From Bacteroidota bacterium (GTDB lineage Bacteria; Bacteroidota; Bacteroidia; Sphingobacteriales; Sphingobacteriaceae): 64,000 bases of DNA. A program made the position numbers and the translations under genes. Under the pieces are notes generated by a model. It was not told where the DNA came from. It did no database searches and saw nothing but the letters and a program-made list of their open reading frames with translations. Of this stretch, positions 39,661-50,163 are shown one piece after another. How positions within the stretch are numbered: the stretch's first letter is position 1; every line of letters begins with the position of its first letter. The stretch covers positions 55,789 to 119,788 of the forward strand of contig JAMFRP010000033.1 in the NCBI GenBank assembly GCA_026224775.1, in the 5' to 3' direction.

Positions 39661-41289
39661 TTACTTCCCAAACGGTGGCCTGCCTGTTAGCTGGTGATAC
39701 ACCGGCAGATCTTCGCGCGGTTGGGCCGGTACGTGGAAACGGGTACAATAATAAACTTGTAAATGCAATTCGTCTCTGCCCCCACGCGTAATGATAATGT
39801 CCGGAAGTTGCTTCACATTATCGAAGAACGGCGTTACATCATTTTTAACACTTACCGGGTTGCCCTGGTCTATCACAATGGCATCCTCCCCTACTAATTT
39901 ATTAGGATTGATCAGGAACGCGATGTTGCGCGGGTCATCGTTAAAACAAACAATATCTTTTTTGCCTTTCAACACCCAGTCTACCTTACCGTTTAACCAC
40001 CAACGGGTAGTACCGGCAAATATTTTAGGGTTGTTTAACCAGCCTTCTTTCTCAAAACGTGGCAGGATAGCATCATCATCAACTCCTTGTATAGTTGGGT
40101 CAATTTCCCTGGCTTTAGCTTCAGGGGTTTTATCGTTTAAACTAACAAAATATTTAGGGCCGTACCACTGCCAAAAACCGGTAACCTCGTGCAGGTTAAG
40201 TACAGCGAGTGTGATCACCGTAAAGCAAGCTGAAAAAATTAACCAGCGGCGTGTCCCCCGTGCCCTTGTGGGGTCGGATAGATGCTGATCAATTGAATAG
40301 CCCAAAGGCATAAATAACATCATATATCCCGGCGCTTGCCAGTGGAAATGGTATTGCAGATCGGACCATAGTGTTACTATCGTAAAAAACACCAATGGTA
40401 AAACCGACGTCCAAAATAAAAAGCTATATGATTGTGATTGTATACGTAGCTTGAATGATTTGATCAACTGCCCAATCAATGGGAACCAAAACCATGGCAG
40501 CAGCCATAAACACTGCCCACCGATGCTCCGCAGTAGCCATATTGGGTGCAAGCCACCGCTTGAACCTGCGCGTGAGCCCTGGAACACAAAAGACACCCAG
40601 TTGTTATGGGCGTTCCACCATAGTATAGGCCAGGCAAATGCCAGCGCGATAATCATGGCGATATATGGACCCGGATGCCTTAACCAATGGCGTTGATTTT
40701 TGTTAACACTAACAAATATCAACACACCTAAGAATAAAAATATGGTATGATATTTACTCAATATGGCTAAGCCCATGCAAATCCCGATGATGATCCACAA
40801 GGAATATGCTTTGCCCGATTGCAATTTTGTACGCCCCTGATTGTTGATGGATAAAACCTCGACAAAAAAGTAAGTACTCAATAGCCAAAAGAACATCAGC
40901 GGTGCATCAGGCTGAAACCAAACTGCGATGGGTATTGTAAATACTGCGCTTAGATTCATCACCAAAACAGCCCAAAAACCCGCGGCTGCATTGAAAAGTT
41001 TTTTGGTTACCAAAAACAACAGCCAGCTTGTACCCGCAAATAAAAGCACCGCCGGAAACCTGATACCTAAATTAGTTAAGCCTAAAACTTTAAGGCTTAA
41101 ACCGCTCAGCCAAAAAAACAAGGGTGGTTGATCAAAGTAACTCAGATCCAGGTGTAAAGCGCCACGGAAATAGTAAGCCTCGCCAATGCCCAGCCCGGTG
41201 TAGGCGGCAATAAACAAGCGTATAACAAACGTAGTTATAATTAAAAAAACGGTATAGGATGCGGCGTTGCCTTGAGTTATTTTCTTCAT
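39661..41289 (-). CDS. Glycosyltransferase family 39-like (PMT/ArnT-like) membrane protein
   Basis: 'GIGEAYYFRGALHLDLSYFDQPPLFFWLSGLSLKVLG', 'LGIRFPAVLLFAGTSWLLF' and multiple TMs. Confidence 0.85.
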   Translation of the reverse strand: MKKITQGNAASYTVFLIITTFVIRLFIAAYTGLGIGEAYYFRGALHLDLSYFDQPPLFFWLSGLSLKVLGLTNLGIRFPAVLLFAGTSWLLFLVTKKLFNAAAGFWAVLVMNLSAVFTIPIAVWFQPDAPLMFFWLLSTYFFVEVLSINNQGRTKLQSGKAYSLWIIIGICMGLAILSKYHTIFLFLGVLIFVSVNKNQRHWLRHPGPYIAMIIALAFAWPILWWNAHNNWVSFVFQGSRAGSSGGLHPIWLLRSIGGQCLWLLPWFWFPLIGQLIKSFKLRIQSQSYSFLFWTSVLPLVFFTIVTLWSDLQYHFHWQAPGYMMLFMPLGYSIDQHLSDPTRARGTRRWLIFSACFTVITLAVLNLHEVTGFWQWYGPKYFVSLNDKTPEAKAREIDPTIQGVDDDAILPRFEKEGWLNNPKIFAGTTRWWLNGKVDWVLKGKKDIVCFNDDPRNIAFLINPNKLVGEDAIVIDQGNPVSVKNDVTPFFDNVKQLPDIIITRGGRDELHLQVYYCTRFHVPAQPREDLPVYHQLTGRPPFGK

Positions 41290-41420
41290 TGATCAAAAAA
41301 TAATGCCCGTAATTTTTGGGGTGAAAAATTTTTTAAAATTATTACATATTATTCAGCTTTTGTGCAAAGCGGGAAAATTTATCGAAATGAGGGTTAAAAT
41401 TCATAATTTATTCACCCTAT

Positions 41421-41496
41421 TGTCATTCTGAGCATAGCGAAGAATCTGCACGTTGGTTTACGCATGTACAGATTCTTCGCTACGCTCAGAATGACA
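41421..41496. repeat. Intergenic inverted repeat, 'TGTCATTCTGAGCATAGCGAAGAATCT' family
   Basis: Arms tgtcattctgagcatagcgaagaatctg / acagattcttcgctacgctcagaatgaca. Confidence 0.92.
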
Positions 41497-41517
41497 GGTG
41501 GTATCGGGGCTAATATT

Positions 41518-42594
41518 TTACATCGCTATCCACTTACCGAAAGGCAATTTACTTAATAGCCAAACCAACAATAAGGATAGGATATAGCAGATTAAAGCAG
41601 TTAGCGGTATGCTGATAAAGGGCGTACAAAAAGTGTAATCAATATTAAAATGATAATCCGGATCGCCGAGGATGGTTAGGATGAGGGCGTGGCTTAGGTA
41701 GATGCCATAGGTATAGCCTCCGGCAAAATTGACTATTTGTTTTATTTTGGGTGATAATTTAAACACACTCAACCTGAAAACCATGAATATACTGGCGGAT
41801 AAGATCACAATTAACGGGCTTATAGGTTCGTAAAAGAGGGTACTTAAACTCTTATAGCTTAAAGAGGCAAAGTAAGTTCCGGCGACAATTACCAACAAAC
41901 TCACCAAAAACAATATCCCAAACCATTTTGCATTAAGCCATGTGGGAAACTGTTTTTCAGCAAGATAATAACCCAACACCAAATAGCCCATATACCCTGT
42001 TATATTATGAAAATCGATCTGTGGGTTATAGCGCGAAAGATAGGGTTGGTTGATGATCATTACGCCTAACCATAGCAGCAGGAAGTAGATGATTTGCATT
42101 TCGCTAGCATTACGCACAAATTTGCTGAGTATCGGAATGATAAAATAAAGCCCGATAAGCATATACACGTACCATAGGTGATATGACGCGCCAAACTTTA
42201 ACTGATGCAAAACTATTTTAACATTCATCCAGGTATCGGCAGTAAAAGTTATATCCTCATCGTACCAGGCATAAGCCACATAAATCAAACTCCAGAACAG
42301 GAATGGCGGGATGATGCGCCAGAGTCGTCGTTTTAAAAAATCGCCCAGCTCGTAATCACGACTGAGCAGTAATGCCCCGGTTATCATCACAAAAACAGGT
42401 ACACCGAAACGGGCTAAGGCATTGTAAAAATCTGCTATAAGCCAGTAACTATTGGGTACCTTACCATAGGCCATCAGCATAGGCGATGTGGTATGCAATA
42501 TCACCACCAAAAACATAGCAAGCACGCGCAGGTTATTTATCCAATCGAGTTGTTGGGGTTTGGTTGCTGATGGGATTGGATCGGTGGTTGACAT
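41518..42594 (-). CDS. Acyltransferase family 3 (likely start MSTTDPIPSATKPQQ; the supplied ORF extends to 42723)
   Basis: 'LDWINNLRVLAMFLVVILHTTSP', 'RFGVPVFVMITGALLLSRDYE', 'RRLWRIIPPFLFW'. Confidence 0.88.
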   Translation of the reverse strand: MSTTDPIPSATKPQQLDWINNLRVLAMFLVVILHTTSPMLMAYGKVPNSYWLIADFYNALARFGVPVFVMITGALLLSRDYELGDFLKRRLWRIIPPFLFWSLIYVAYAWYDEDITFTADTWMNVKIVLHQLKFGASYHLWYVYMLIGLYFIIPILSKFVRNASEMQIIYFLLLWLGVMIINQPYLSRYNPQIDFHNITGYMGYLVLGYYLAEKQFPTWLNAKWFGILFLVSLLVIVAGTYFASLSYKSLSTLFYEPISPLIVILSASIFMVFRLSVFKLSPKIKQIVNFAGGYTYGIYLSHALILTILGDPDYHFNIDYTFCTPFISIPLTALICYILSLLLVWLLSKLPFGKWIAM

Positions 42595-42657
42595 TAGTAA
42601 CTTGTAAAAGTTTTTTAAAAGTAATAATATTCGGGTTAGTCGGCTTATTTTAGTGGC

Positions 42658-43221
42658 ATGCAAGTTAAACTTTTCATGCTGATGCTGGGTGCAAAACCCG
42701 AAGGTCGCCATACCGAACAACACGACATATTCTTTGTAATAGCAGAATCGATCAATGATGTTAAGCCCAACATCCAGTCATTTTGGCCTGAAGCTAAAGA
42801 TAAAATACATATTGATGCCTGGCGCGAGGTAACCTCGGTTGAAGGGTATCAAATAAGTGTGGTTGAAAAACAAGCAAGCGTTGTACCATCGTCCAAACAC
42901 AAACTATTCTTTGTAAATCTGGGTGGATACCAGGAAAATAAGTTTGAAGAGCAGCACTATGTTTTATTAACCGTGAAGGAGGATAAATCGCTTGCGTTTA
43001 GGGAAGCTAAGCAAACTTTATTTTATCAGCATAACCATTTTGAGGGCGCAAGCTCGCACATTGATGATAAATATGGTGTTGATGTAGATGACCTTTATGA
43101 GATAGAAGATATTTTATCTGCGGAGCAAAAAGAAAAATACCAGATTAATATTGTGCCTACAGAGGGATTAGTGGAGGATGAGTTTCATTTGGGATATTTG
43201 AAATTGAGTATGTTGACGTAA
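42658..43221 (+). CDS. DUF1543-like protein
   Basis: 'KLFMLMLGAKPEGRHTEQHDIFFVIAESINDVKPNIQSFWPEA' pattern. Confidence 0.75.
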   Translation: MQVKLFMLMLGAKPEGRHTEQHDIFFVIAESINDVKPNIQSFWPEAKDKIHIDAWREVTSVEGYQISVVEKQASVVPSSKHKLFFVNLGGYQENKFEEQHYVLLTVKEDKSLAFREAKQTLFYQHNHFEGASSHIDDKYGVDVDDLYEIEDILSAEQKEKYQINIVPTEGLVEDEFHLGYLKLSMLT

Positions 43222-43374
43222 GTATTTCGTCCTCTTTCCTCTTTGTCATTCTGAGCATAGCGTTTTAGATTGAAATCTCCATCCGCTTATGTTTCGTATC
43301 CCAATTGTAAAAAAAGGTGAACTTCAGTTTGGCAGCATGTTTTTGTATTTTAGCCTCAGGAATAAATTCATCCC

Positions 43375-44934
43375 ATGCAAAAACCATCCATCCTAATAAC
43401 CTTCCTCTTATTCATTTTAACATTAAATGCTCAGCAACGGCCCGCATCCCAAGGCAACACCTTTAACAACATGCTTGGTATTAATGCTTTTGAGTGGGAC
43501 TTTTTACAGGATCCTAAGAACCCGAATGATGTGAGTAAGATTTATGAACCTAAGATGGAGATTATTAAATCATTCGGAGGTTTCAGGCATTATTTGGATT
43601 GGCAAAAGGTTGAGCCAAAACGTGGTAGCTTTACTTTTAATCCTACTAATAACGGCGGCTGGAATTTGGACGTGATCTACCAGCGTTGTAAGCTGGAAGG
43701 TATTGATGTGTTGGTTTGTTTGAAGGGTTGCCCCGATTGGTTGCTGGAAACTTACCCGCTTAACCTGCGTGATGGCGAGAATATACCAATGGCTTTTGGC
43801 GCTACGCGCGATGATCCGGCATCTTATATTGAACAGGCTAAGATGGTGTTTCAGTTTGCGGCGAGATATGGCAATAACAAAAACATAAACCCTGCTTTAG
43901 TGACGGTAGACAGCAAGCCCCGATGGACCGCTGACCCTATTAACGTGCCTAAGATTGGCCTCGGGTATATTAAATATATAGAATGTGATAACGAGCGCGA
44001 TAAATGGTGGAAAGGCGATAAGGCTCATCAAACACCGGAAGAATACGCGGCTAATCTATCGGCTTTTTATGATGGGGATAAAGGCAGGCTGGGCAAAAAT
44101 GTTGGTGTAAAGAACGCCGACCCAAACATTAAAGTAGTTATGGCAGGCTTAGCCAAGCCCAACCCGGATTATGTACGGGCGATAATCAATTGGTGTCGTG
44201 TGCATCGTGGTTACCGGGCTGATGGGTCGGTGAATCTTTGTTTTGATGTGATCAATTATCATTATTACTCCAGCAATGCCAGACCAAATTCTACAGATTT
44301 TGGTACCGAGGGAGTAGCACCTGAGCTATCGCAAACAGCGGAGTTGGCCAATGCGTTTGTAAGTTTGGGCAGGCAATATCACCTGCCTGTTTGGGTAACG
44401 GAATCGGGCTATGATATTAACCAGGGCAGCCCACAAAAGGCTATACCTATCGGTAGTAAATCTGCTTTGATAACACAGGCGGATTGGATTATCCGCACAT
44501 CGTTATTGTATGCACGTCACGGTATTAGCAAGGTTTTTTATTATGAACTTTTTGATGATAATAGTATTAACAGCACGCAATATGAAACGAGTGGTTTCGC
44601 TGTCAAAGAGCCTTTGCAACGCAGACCTGTTGCTAATTATGTTTACCAGGTTAAGCACCTGTTAGGCGGATATACCTATAAAGGTACTATTAATAATTTC
44701 CCGCTGGTTGATGTTTACCGCAATGGCGGTAAAACTATTTATGTGTTGACCGTTCCTAATGAACAAGGCAAAACCGGGATATGTACTTTGAATTTGGGGA
44801 ATGCGACCAAAGGCATTCTTTATCAGTTAAACCCTGATGGGGTTAATATGGCGCAAAGCACGGTAAGTTCCGCAAATCATAATGTGAAGATTAAGGTTGG
44901 TGAAACGCCGGTTTTTGTGGAGAAGGTGGATTGA
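43375..44934 (+). CDS. Secreted glycoside-hydrolase-like protein (TIM-barrel, clan GH-A-like)
   Basis: Signal peptide; 'FGGFRHYLDWQKVEPKRG', 'YIKYIECDNERDKWW', 'YHLPVWVTESGYD' (candidate catalytic Glu residues). Confidence 0.65.
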   Translation: MQKPSILITFLLFILTLNAQQRPASQGNTFNNMLGINAFEWDFLQDPKNPNDVSKIYEPKMEIIKSFGGFRHYLDWQKVEPKRGSFTFNPTNNGGWNLDVIYQRCKLEGIDVLVCLKGCPDWLLETYPLNLRDGENIPMAFGATRDDPASYIEQAKMVFQFAARYGNNKNINPALVTVDSKPRWTADPINVPKIGLGYIKYIECDNERDKWWKGDKAHQTPEEYAANLSAFYDGDKGRLGKNVGVKNADPNIKVVMAGLAKPNPDYVRAIINWCRVHRGYRADGSVNLCFDVINYHYYSSNARPNSTDFGTEGVAPELSQTAELANAFVSLGRQYHLPVWVTESGYDINQGSPQKAIPIGSKSALITQADWIIRTSLLYARHGISKVFYYELFDDNSINSTQYETSGFAVKEPLQRRPVANYVYQVKHLLGGYTYKGTINNFPLVDVYRNGGKTIYVLTVPNEQGKTGICTLNLGNATKGILYQLNPDGVNMAQSTVSSANHNVKIKVGETPVFVEKVD

Positions 44935-44944
44935 GGATTCCAAT

Positions 44945-45025
44945 TGTCATTGCGAGGAACGAAGCAATCGCGAACCTTGCAAGGCAGCTTTTCTACGTGC
45001 GATTGCTTCGTTCCTCGCAATGACA
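44945..45025. repeat. Intergenic inverted repeat, 'TGTCATTGCGAGGAACGAAGCAATCGCG' family
   Basis: Near-perfect arms tgtcattgcgaggaacgaagcaatcgcg / cgtgcgattgcttcgttcctcgcaatgaca. Confidence 0.93.
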
Positions 45026-45242
45026 TGGAGCCAATGTTACCAACCTCCTTTCATAATAAAAACTTAACATACCGGTAATATGGTAGTTGCACCTTTGCAG
45101 CATATTATTTAGGCGAAACACTCACAAGCTCGTTCTTTATTCCCAAATAAGATCAGTTAAAAGTTAATAAGATAAGGAGAGCGGAGACTCTCTTTATTTT
45201 TATCTCTATCCAATAATATTCCTCTATATTATTCCATAAACC

Positions 45243-46250
45243 ATGAAAATACTATACGCTATACAAGGTACAGGTAACGGCCATTTAAGTCGCTCAATGG
45301 ATATTGTTCCATTGCTTAAAAAAATGGGCGATGTTGATGTATTAGTGAGTGGCACGCAAGGCGATCTGGCCCTACCGTTCCAGGTTAAATATGTACTGCA
45401 CGGTTTTGGCTTTGTATTCGGCAAAAAGGGTGGAGTTGATATATGGGCATCATTTTTAAAATCACGTTTTCGCAAGTTTATTCACGAGATAAATACTTTG
45501 CCGGTTGAAGATTATGATTTGGTGATCAATGATTTTGAACCGGTATCTGCCTGGGCTTGTTATATGAAAAATAAGCCATGTATCGGGCTTAGTCACCAGG
45601 CGGCGGTATTATCCAGCAATGCGCCAAAACCTGATGACACGGATATGATGGGCAGGCTCATCCTCAAAAATTACGCGCCGGTATCAGCACAATATGGTTT
45701 TCATTTTTCAAAATATGATGCCAATATCTTCACCCCGGTTATACGCCAGCAGGTAAGGGATCAAAAAATAGCGAACAAGGGACATTACACCGTTTATCTA
45801 CCTGCTTATGACGATAAAAGACTGGTAAAGCGCCTAACGGAGTTTAAGGATGTACAGTGGGACGTTTTCAGCAAGCACAATAAAAAAACCTTCAAACATA
45901 AAAACGTATCTATACAACCAATAGATAACGAGAAGTTTATTAAAAGCATGGCCGAAAGCGCGGCGGTACTCTGCGGTGGCGGTTTTGAAACCCCTGCCGA
46001 AGCACTTTACATGAAAAAGAAATTGTTGGTTATCCCCATGAAGACGCAATATGAGCAGCAACTGAACGCTGCTGCATTAAAGCATATGGGCGTACCTGTT
46101 GTAAAAAGCTTGAAGCCAAAGCATAACGACATTATTTTAGACTGGATAAACAACGGCAAACCTATCCCTGTAAATTATCCTGATACAACACAAAAAATAC
46201 TCGACCTGGTGTTTGAGAACCATGCCAAAGCCGAGTACGCTATTGTATAA
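45243..46250 (+). CDS. MurG/GT28-like glycosyltransferase family protein
   Basis: 'MKILYAIQGTGNGHLSRSMDIVPLLKKMG', 'AVLCGGGFETPAEALYMKKKLLVIPMKTQYEQQLNAAAL'. Confidence 0.8.
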   Translation: MKILYAIQGTGNGHLSRSMDIVPLLKKMGDVDVLVSGTQGDLALPFQVKYVLHGFGFVFGKKGGVDIWASFLKSRFRKFIHEINTLPVEDYDLVINDFEPVSAWACYMKNKPCIGLSHQAAVLSSNAPKPDDTDMMGRLILKNYAPVSAQYGFHFSKYDANIFTPVIRQQVRDQKIANKGHYTVYLPAYDDKRLVKRLTEFKDVQWDVFSKHNKKTFKHKNVSIQPIDNEKFIKSMAESAAVLCGGGFETPAEALYMKKKLLVIPMKTQYEQQLNAAALKHMGVPVVKSLKPKHNDIILDWINNGKPIPVNYPDTTQKILDLVFENHAKAEYAIV

Positions 46251-46325
46251 TATTATTTAGAAGCTCTCAAATTAGAAGCTCTCAAAAAGCGATTGAATCT
46301 TGTTTTATTTTATATAAAAACAAAT

Positions 46326-46519
46326 CGTCATTGAGCGATAGTTCCTTCGCTGTTCGTAGACTTAGTTTATGAACGATTTAAAAAAATTGTCCTTGCGAGG
46401 AACGAAGCAATCGCGAACTATGCAAGACTACTTTTCTACGTGCGATTGCTTCGTTCCTCGCAATGACATAGTTTTATATCTGTAAGTAGGGGATTGCCAC
46501 GCTATCGCTCGCAATGACG
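46326..46519. repeat. Nested intergenic repeats: an inner GAACGAAGCAATCGCG palindrome (46388-46467) inside a GCGATAG/GGATTGCCACGCTATCGC element
   Basis: Outer ends cgtcattgagcgatag and ggggattgccacgctatcgctcgcaatgacg; inner complete palindrome between them. Confidence 0.75.
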
Positions 46520-46541
46520 ATTATTTATTATTTTTTAACAG

Positions 46542-46910
46542 CTACTTAGTAGCTAACTTAATATCTTTCGGGTCAGATAGAACGATTTCGGGTTTGCCTT
46601 TGTAATCGATAATAGTTCCGGTTACGCAAACGGCTTTATCTTTAAAATCAACTTCGGGTTGGCCTGTAAATTTAGTCCTGTCCTCGCCTTTTATTACTAC
46701 GGTAAGCAATTGATCGGGATGGAAACCGCCAAGATCTAAAAAGGTCATATTTGATGGCGTGATCAGTTTGGTGCTGAAAACTTTACCACAAACGGTTAAG
46801 GTTTCGCCAACGTGTTTGGCCGCGTCTTTTACATCAATCATTTTTTGTGCCGATGCATTAAAAGCTAAGAATAGTGCTAAAGAAGCCAGAATAAGTATAC
46901 GTTTCATGGT
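46542..46910 (-). CDS. Small secreted OB-fold-like hypothetical protein (possible start MKRILIL; the supplied ORF extends to 46928)
   Basis: Signal peptide 'ILASLALFLAFNASAQ'; 'HVGETLTVCGKVFSTK', 'KAVCVTGTIIDYKGKPEIVLSDPKDI'. Confidence 0.7.
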   Translation of the reverse strand, partial: TMKRILILASLALFLAFNASAQKMIDVKDAAKHVGETLTVCGKVFSTKLITPSNMTFLDLGGFHPDQLLTVVIKGEDRTKFTGQPEVDFKDKAVCVTGTIIDYKGKPEIVLSDPKDIKLATK

Positions 46911-47061
46911 TGATTTATTTAGATGCAAAATAGCAATTTATTAGGCTAATTATCAGCATTGATATGTAACAAAATTAAACCGCTTTTATACTTTCATTTT
47001 ATAAAACCCCTGATTTTTGTTACTTTTCGTCATATTTTAACTCGAAACATCTATCCTGCTT

Positions 47062-49725
47062 ATGTCCCTTAAAAAGTGCGCGGTTCTTGCCTCATTAATT
47101 ATTTCTTTTGTGTTGCTTACACAGCTACAAACATCGGCCCAAAATCAATACGAATTAAATACCGGGTGGAAATGCCAGAAGGCAGCTGCCGTAACCGTCA
47201 ATGGCGCGCAATTATCAAAAAGTGATTTCCCCCTTAGCTCATGGCAAGAAGCAACGGTACCAGGAACGGTACTAACTACGCAACTTAATAACAAACAAGT
47301 TTCCGATCCTTTTATTGGGATGAACAACGCGCATATCCCCGACATTTACAAGGTTGGGCGTGATTATTATACCTACTGGTTCGTAAAAGATTTTAAGGAA
47401 GCATCACCCCAAAACAATAGCCAGGTTTACCTTAATCTGCGTGGTGTAAACTATAGCTGTAACGTATTTTTAAACGGACACCAATTAAATGACAAACTGC
47501 ATAGCGGCATGTTTTTGCGCCAAACCTATAACATTACCCAGTGGCTAAGTAAAAGCGGCAATAACCGTTTAGCTGTAATTGTTTATCCGGCTGATGTGGT
47601 AGGCAACCCGAACGGCGGCCAGGGTGGCGACGGTACCATTGCACGTAACGTGAGCATACAATATACCGCAGGTTGGGACTGGATACAACCCATCCCCGAC
47701 CGTAATACCGGTATTTGGGATAAAGTGACCATTGAAAAAACGGGAGCTGTTAAAATAACTGATCCGCATGTAATTACATTGGTACCGGGCATCCGTCAGC
47801 CAGATGGGCCGCAGCAACCAGCGAACATAATAGTATCAGCGGTTGTAGAAAATGCTACAAATTTGCCGGTTAGCGGAGTATTGCAGTATATCCTGGACGG
47901 GAATATAGTATCAAGCAAAGTTACCTTAATGCCTAACTCAAAAGAGCAGGTTCAATTGCCGTATTATGTTTTAAAGAACCCAAAATTGTGGTGGCCCAAT
48001 GGTTACGGGCCGCAAAACCTTTATAATTTAAAATTGCAATTTGTTACCGCAGGCAATAAAATATCCGATCAGCAAAATATTGAGGTCGGCGTGAGGCAAA
48101 TCACTACAGAACGGAATGAGCGCACGGAAAGCCGCCAGATAAACGTAAACGGACAAAAAATATTTATTAAAGGTGGCGACTGGATCATATCTGACGAAAT
48201 GCTGCGCTTTACTGACAAGCGTTATGATGCTGAGGTTCGTTTTCATCATGATATGAACCTGAACTTGATACGGGTTTGGGGTGGTGCGCTAATTGAGCGA
48301 CCTGAGTTTTATGCTGCTTGTGATAAATACGGCATGCTGGTTTTTCAGGATATGTGGGGATCTGGTGATTGTAACGGTCGTTGGGAAGATCCAATGAAAC
48401 TGGATGACCAATGGACTCGCCGTAAATACCCGGATGACCATCAGCTTTATATTAAATCTGTTGAAGATCAGGTAAAAATGGTACGCAATTATCCGTCGCT
48501 GGCTATTTGGTGTGGTGGTAACGAGATAACGCCGCCTGAAGATATTTTAATTGCGCTGCGGGATACTGTTATGCCTAAGTTAGATAATACCCGTTGGTTT
48601 GTGGAGTACTCTAACTCAGAAAACATGTCGCGCAATGTATTGGGTGGCAATGGCGATGGGCCTTATGGTATTCAGCCCCTGTCGGTATTTTGGGATCAGC
48701 GGACTTTCCCGTTTAACTCCGAAGTTGGCTCGGTTGGGGTGAGCGATTACGAATCGTTAAAAAGATTTATGCCTAACGCCAATATGGTAGTTCCCGAATA
48801 TGATGAGGCTACGGGCAAAACCAAAACGGATTCTGTTTGGGAATATCATAAGTATATTGGTTACGATGCCTCCATCAATAAATATGGCAAACCTAAGAAT
48901 GTGGAAGATTTTGCCAACAAAGCACAATTGGTTAATTACGACCAGTACCGCGCTTTGATGGAAGGTTTCAGCTCGCATATGTGGGATTGGTATACCGGCG
49001 TAATCATCTGGAAAACACAAAACCCATGGACCGCATTGCGCGGGCAGATGTATGATTATTACCTTGATCCAAACGCCTGCCTGTACGGTCTGCACTGCGG
49101 CAGCGAACCGCTGCACATTATGTACAACCCGGGCGATGGCATGGTGATGGTTGCCAACAATACGTTTAAGCCACACGCTAATATGATGATCGCGGTAAAA
49201 TCATACAGCATTAGTGGTAAGGAAGAGATCATTAGTCAGGTTATTTCAGATGTAACGGCTACTACTACCAAAAGATATTTCAGCATAAAAGAATATACTG
49301 ATAAGCTGGCGCAGGCAGGCGGCGGTTTTATTGACCTGGAACTTTTAGATATGGATAAGAAAATCATCAGCCAAAATATTTACTGGTTAGCGGATGATAA
49401 AGGTGAATACAGCGGCTTGCAAAAACTGGCTGCATCGCAATTACAAACAGCGGCTAAACTGCTTTCGCCGGGGAAAGTAGTTGTAACTTTAACAAACCCT
49501 GCTGGTGCACCGGTTGCATTTTTTAATCGTTTATCATTGGTTGATGCCCAAAGTGGCAAACGTTTGCTGCCTGTTTTTTATAGTGATAATTATGTATCGG
49601 TTTTACCCGGCACACAAAAAACAGTAGTGATTGATTATGATATTAAGCAATATCCAAACTTGCCAATGCTAAACATAAGCGGTTGGAATCTAAAGGAACA
49701 AAACCAGATCATTGCATCGAATTAG
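47062..49725 (+). CDS. Secreted glycoside hydrolase family 2 (exo-beta-glucosaminidase/beta-mannosidase-like)
   Basis: 'YELNTGWKCQKA', 'VYLNLRGVNYSCNVFLNGHQL', 'NLNLIRVWGGALIERPEFYAACDKYGMLVFQDMWGSGDCNGRW', 'YPSLAIWCGGNEITPP'. Confidence 0.88.
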   Translation: MSLKKCAVLASLIISFVLLTQLQTSAQNQYELNTGWKCQKAAAVTVNGAQLSKSDFPLSSWQEATVPGTVLTTQLNNKQVSDPFIGMNNAHIPDIYKVGRDYYTYWFVKDFKEASPQNNSQVYLNLRGVNYSCNVFLNGHQLNDKLHSGMFLRQTYNITQWLSKSGNNRLAVIVYPADVVGNPNGGQGGDGTIARNVSIQYTAGWDWIQPIPDRNTGIWDKVTIEKTGAVKITDPHVITLVPGIRQPDGPQQPANIIVSAVVENATNLPVSGVLQYILDGNIVSSKVTLMPNSKEQVQLPYYVLKNPKLWWPNGYGPQNLYNLKLQFVTAGNKISDQQNIEVGVRQITTERNERTESRQINVNGQKIFIKGGDWIISDEMLRFTDKRYDAEVRFHHDMNLNLIRVWGGALIERPEFYAACDKYGMLVFQDMWGSGDCNGRWEDPMKLDDQWTRRKYPDDHQLYIKSVEDQVKMVRNYPSLAIWCGGNEITPPEDILIALRDTVMPKLDNTRWFVEYSNSENMSRNVLGGNGDGPYGIQPLSVFWDQRTFPFNSEVGSVGVSDYESLKRFMPNANMVVPEYDEATGKTKTDSVWEYHKYIGYDASINKYGKPKNVEDFANKAQLVNYDQYRALMEGFSSHMWDWYTGVIIWKTQNPWTALRGQMYDYYLDPNACLYGLHCGSEPLHIMYNPGDGMVMVANNTFKPHANMMIAVKSYSISGKEEIISQVISDVTATTTKRYFSIKEYTDKLAQAGGGFIDLELLDMDKKIISQNIYWLADDKGEYSGLQKLAASQLQTAAKLLSPGKVVVTLTNPAGAPVAFFNRLSLVDAQSGKRLLPVFYSDNYVSVLPGTQKTVVIDYDIKQYPNLPMLNISGWNLKEQNQIIASN

Positions 49726-49803
49726 CATTTAAAATACCTACATTTAATTATTAACATTTTGTTTTTAAACACGCTCACCCCTAAAATAATTAAAATTAAA
49801 CAT

Positions 49804-50115
49804 ATGGAATGGTATAATTACTTAGCAGCATTTTTTGCAGGCGCATTTTTAGCTAACAGTATTCCTCATTTTATTAAAGGCATCCAGGGCGATAAATTCC
49901 CTACCCCGTTTGCGAAACCACCGGGTAAGGGCTTATCACCGGCTTATATTAATGTATTATGGGGTGGATTGAATATCATTATTGGCTACCTGTTGTTAGT
50001 ACATAGTAAAATCCGCACTGAAAATGACCATCTCGGTAAGATCATATTTTTTGTTGGAGCAATGGCTTTATCACTTATGTTAAGTATTCATTTCACTCAA
50101 AAACATAAAGAATAA
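49804..50115 (+). CDS. Small conserved membrane protein, hypothetical (likely start MEWYNYLAAFF)
   Basis: 103-aa ORF with TM helices. Confidence 0.6.
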   Translation: MEWYNYLAAFFAGAFLANSIPHFIKGIQGDKFPTPFAKPPGKGLSPAYINVLWGGLNIIIGYLLLVHSKIRTENDHLGKIIFFVGAMALSLMLSIHFTQKHKE

Positions 50116-50163
50116 TTCGTACTAGTGCGGCGTAAACATCGACCACAACTAATATAAATTAAG

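Noticed and set aside
39791-40288. 165-aa plus-strand ORF
   Set aside because: Antisense shadow of the GT39-like gene, which has strong family motifs on the opposite strand.
43243-43275. Full inverted repeat near 43.25 kb
   Set aside because: Only a left half (tgtcattctgagcatagcg) is present; no matching right arm was found, so it is treated as a remnant and not listed as an element.
48757-49176. 139-aa minus-strand ORF
   Set aside because: Antisense to the GH2 gene; no start context or family signal.
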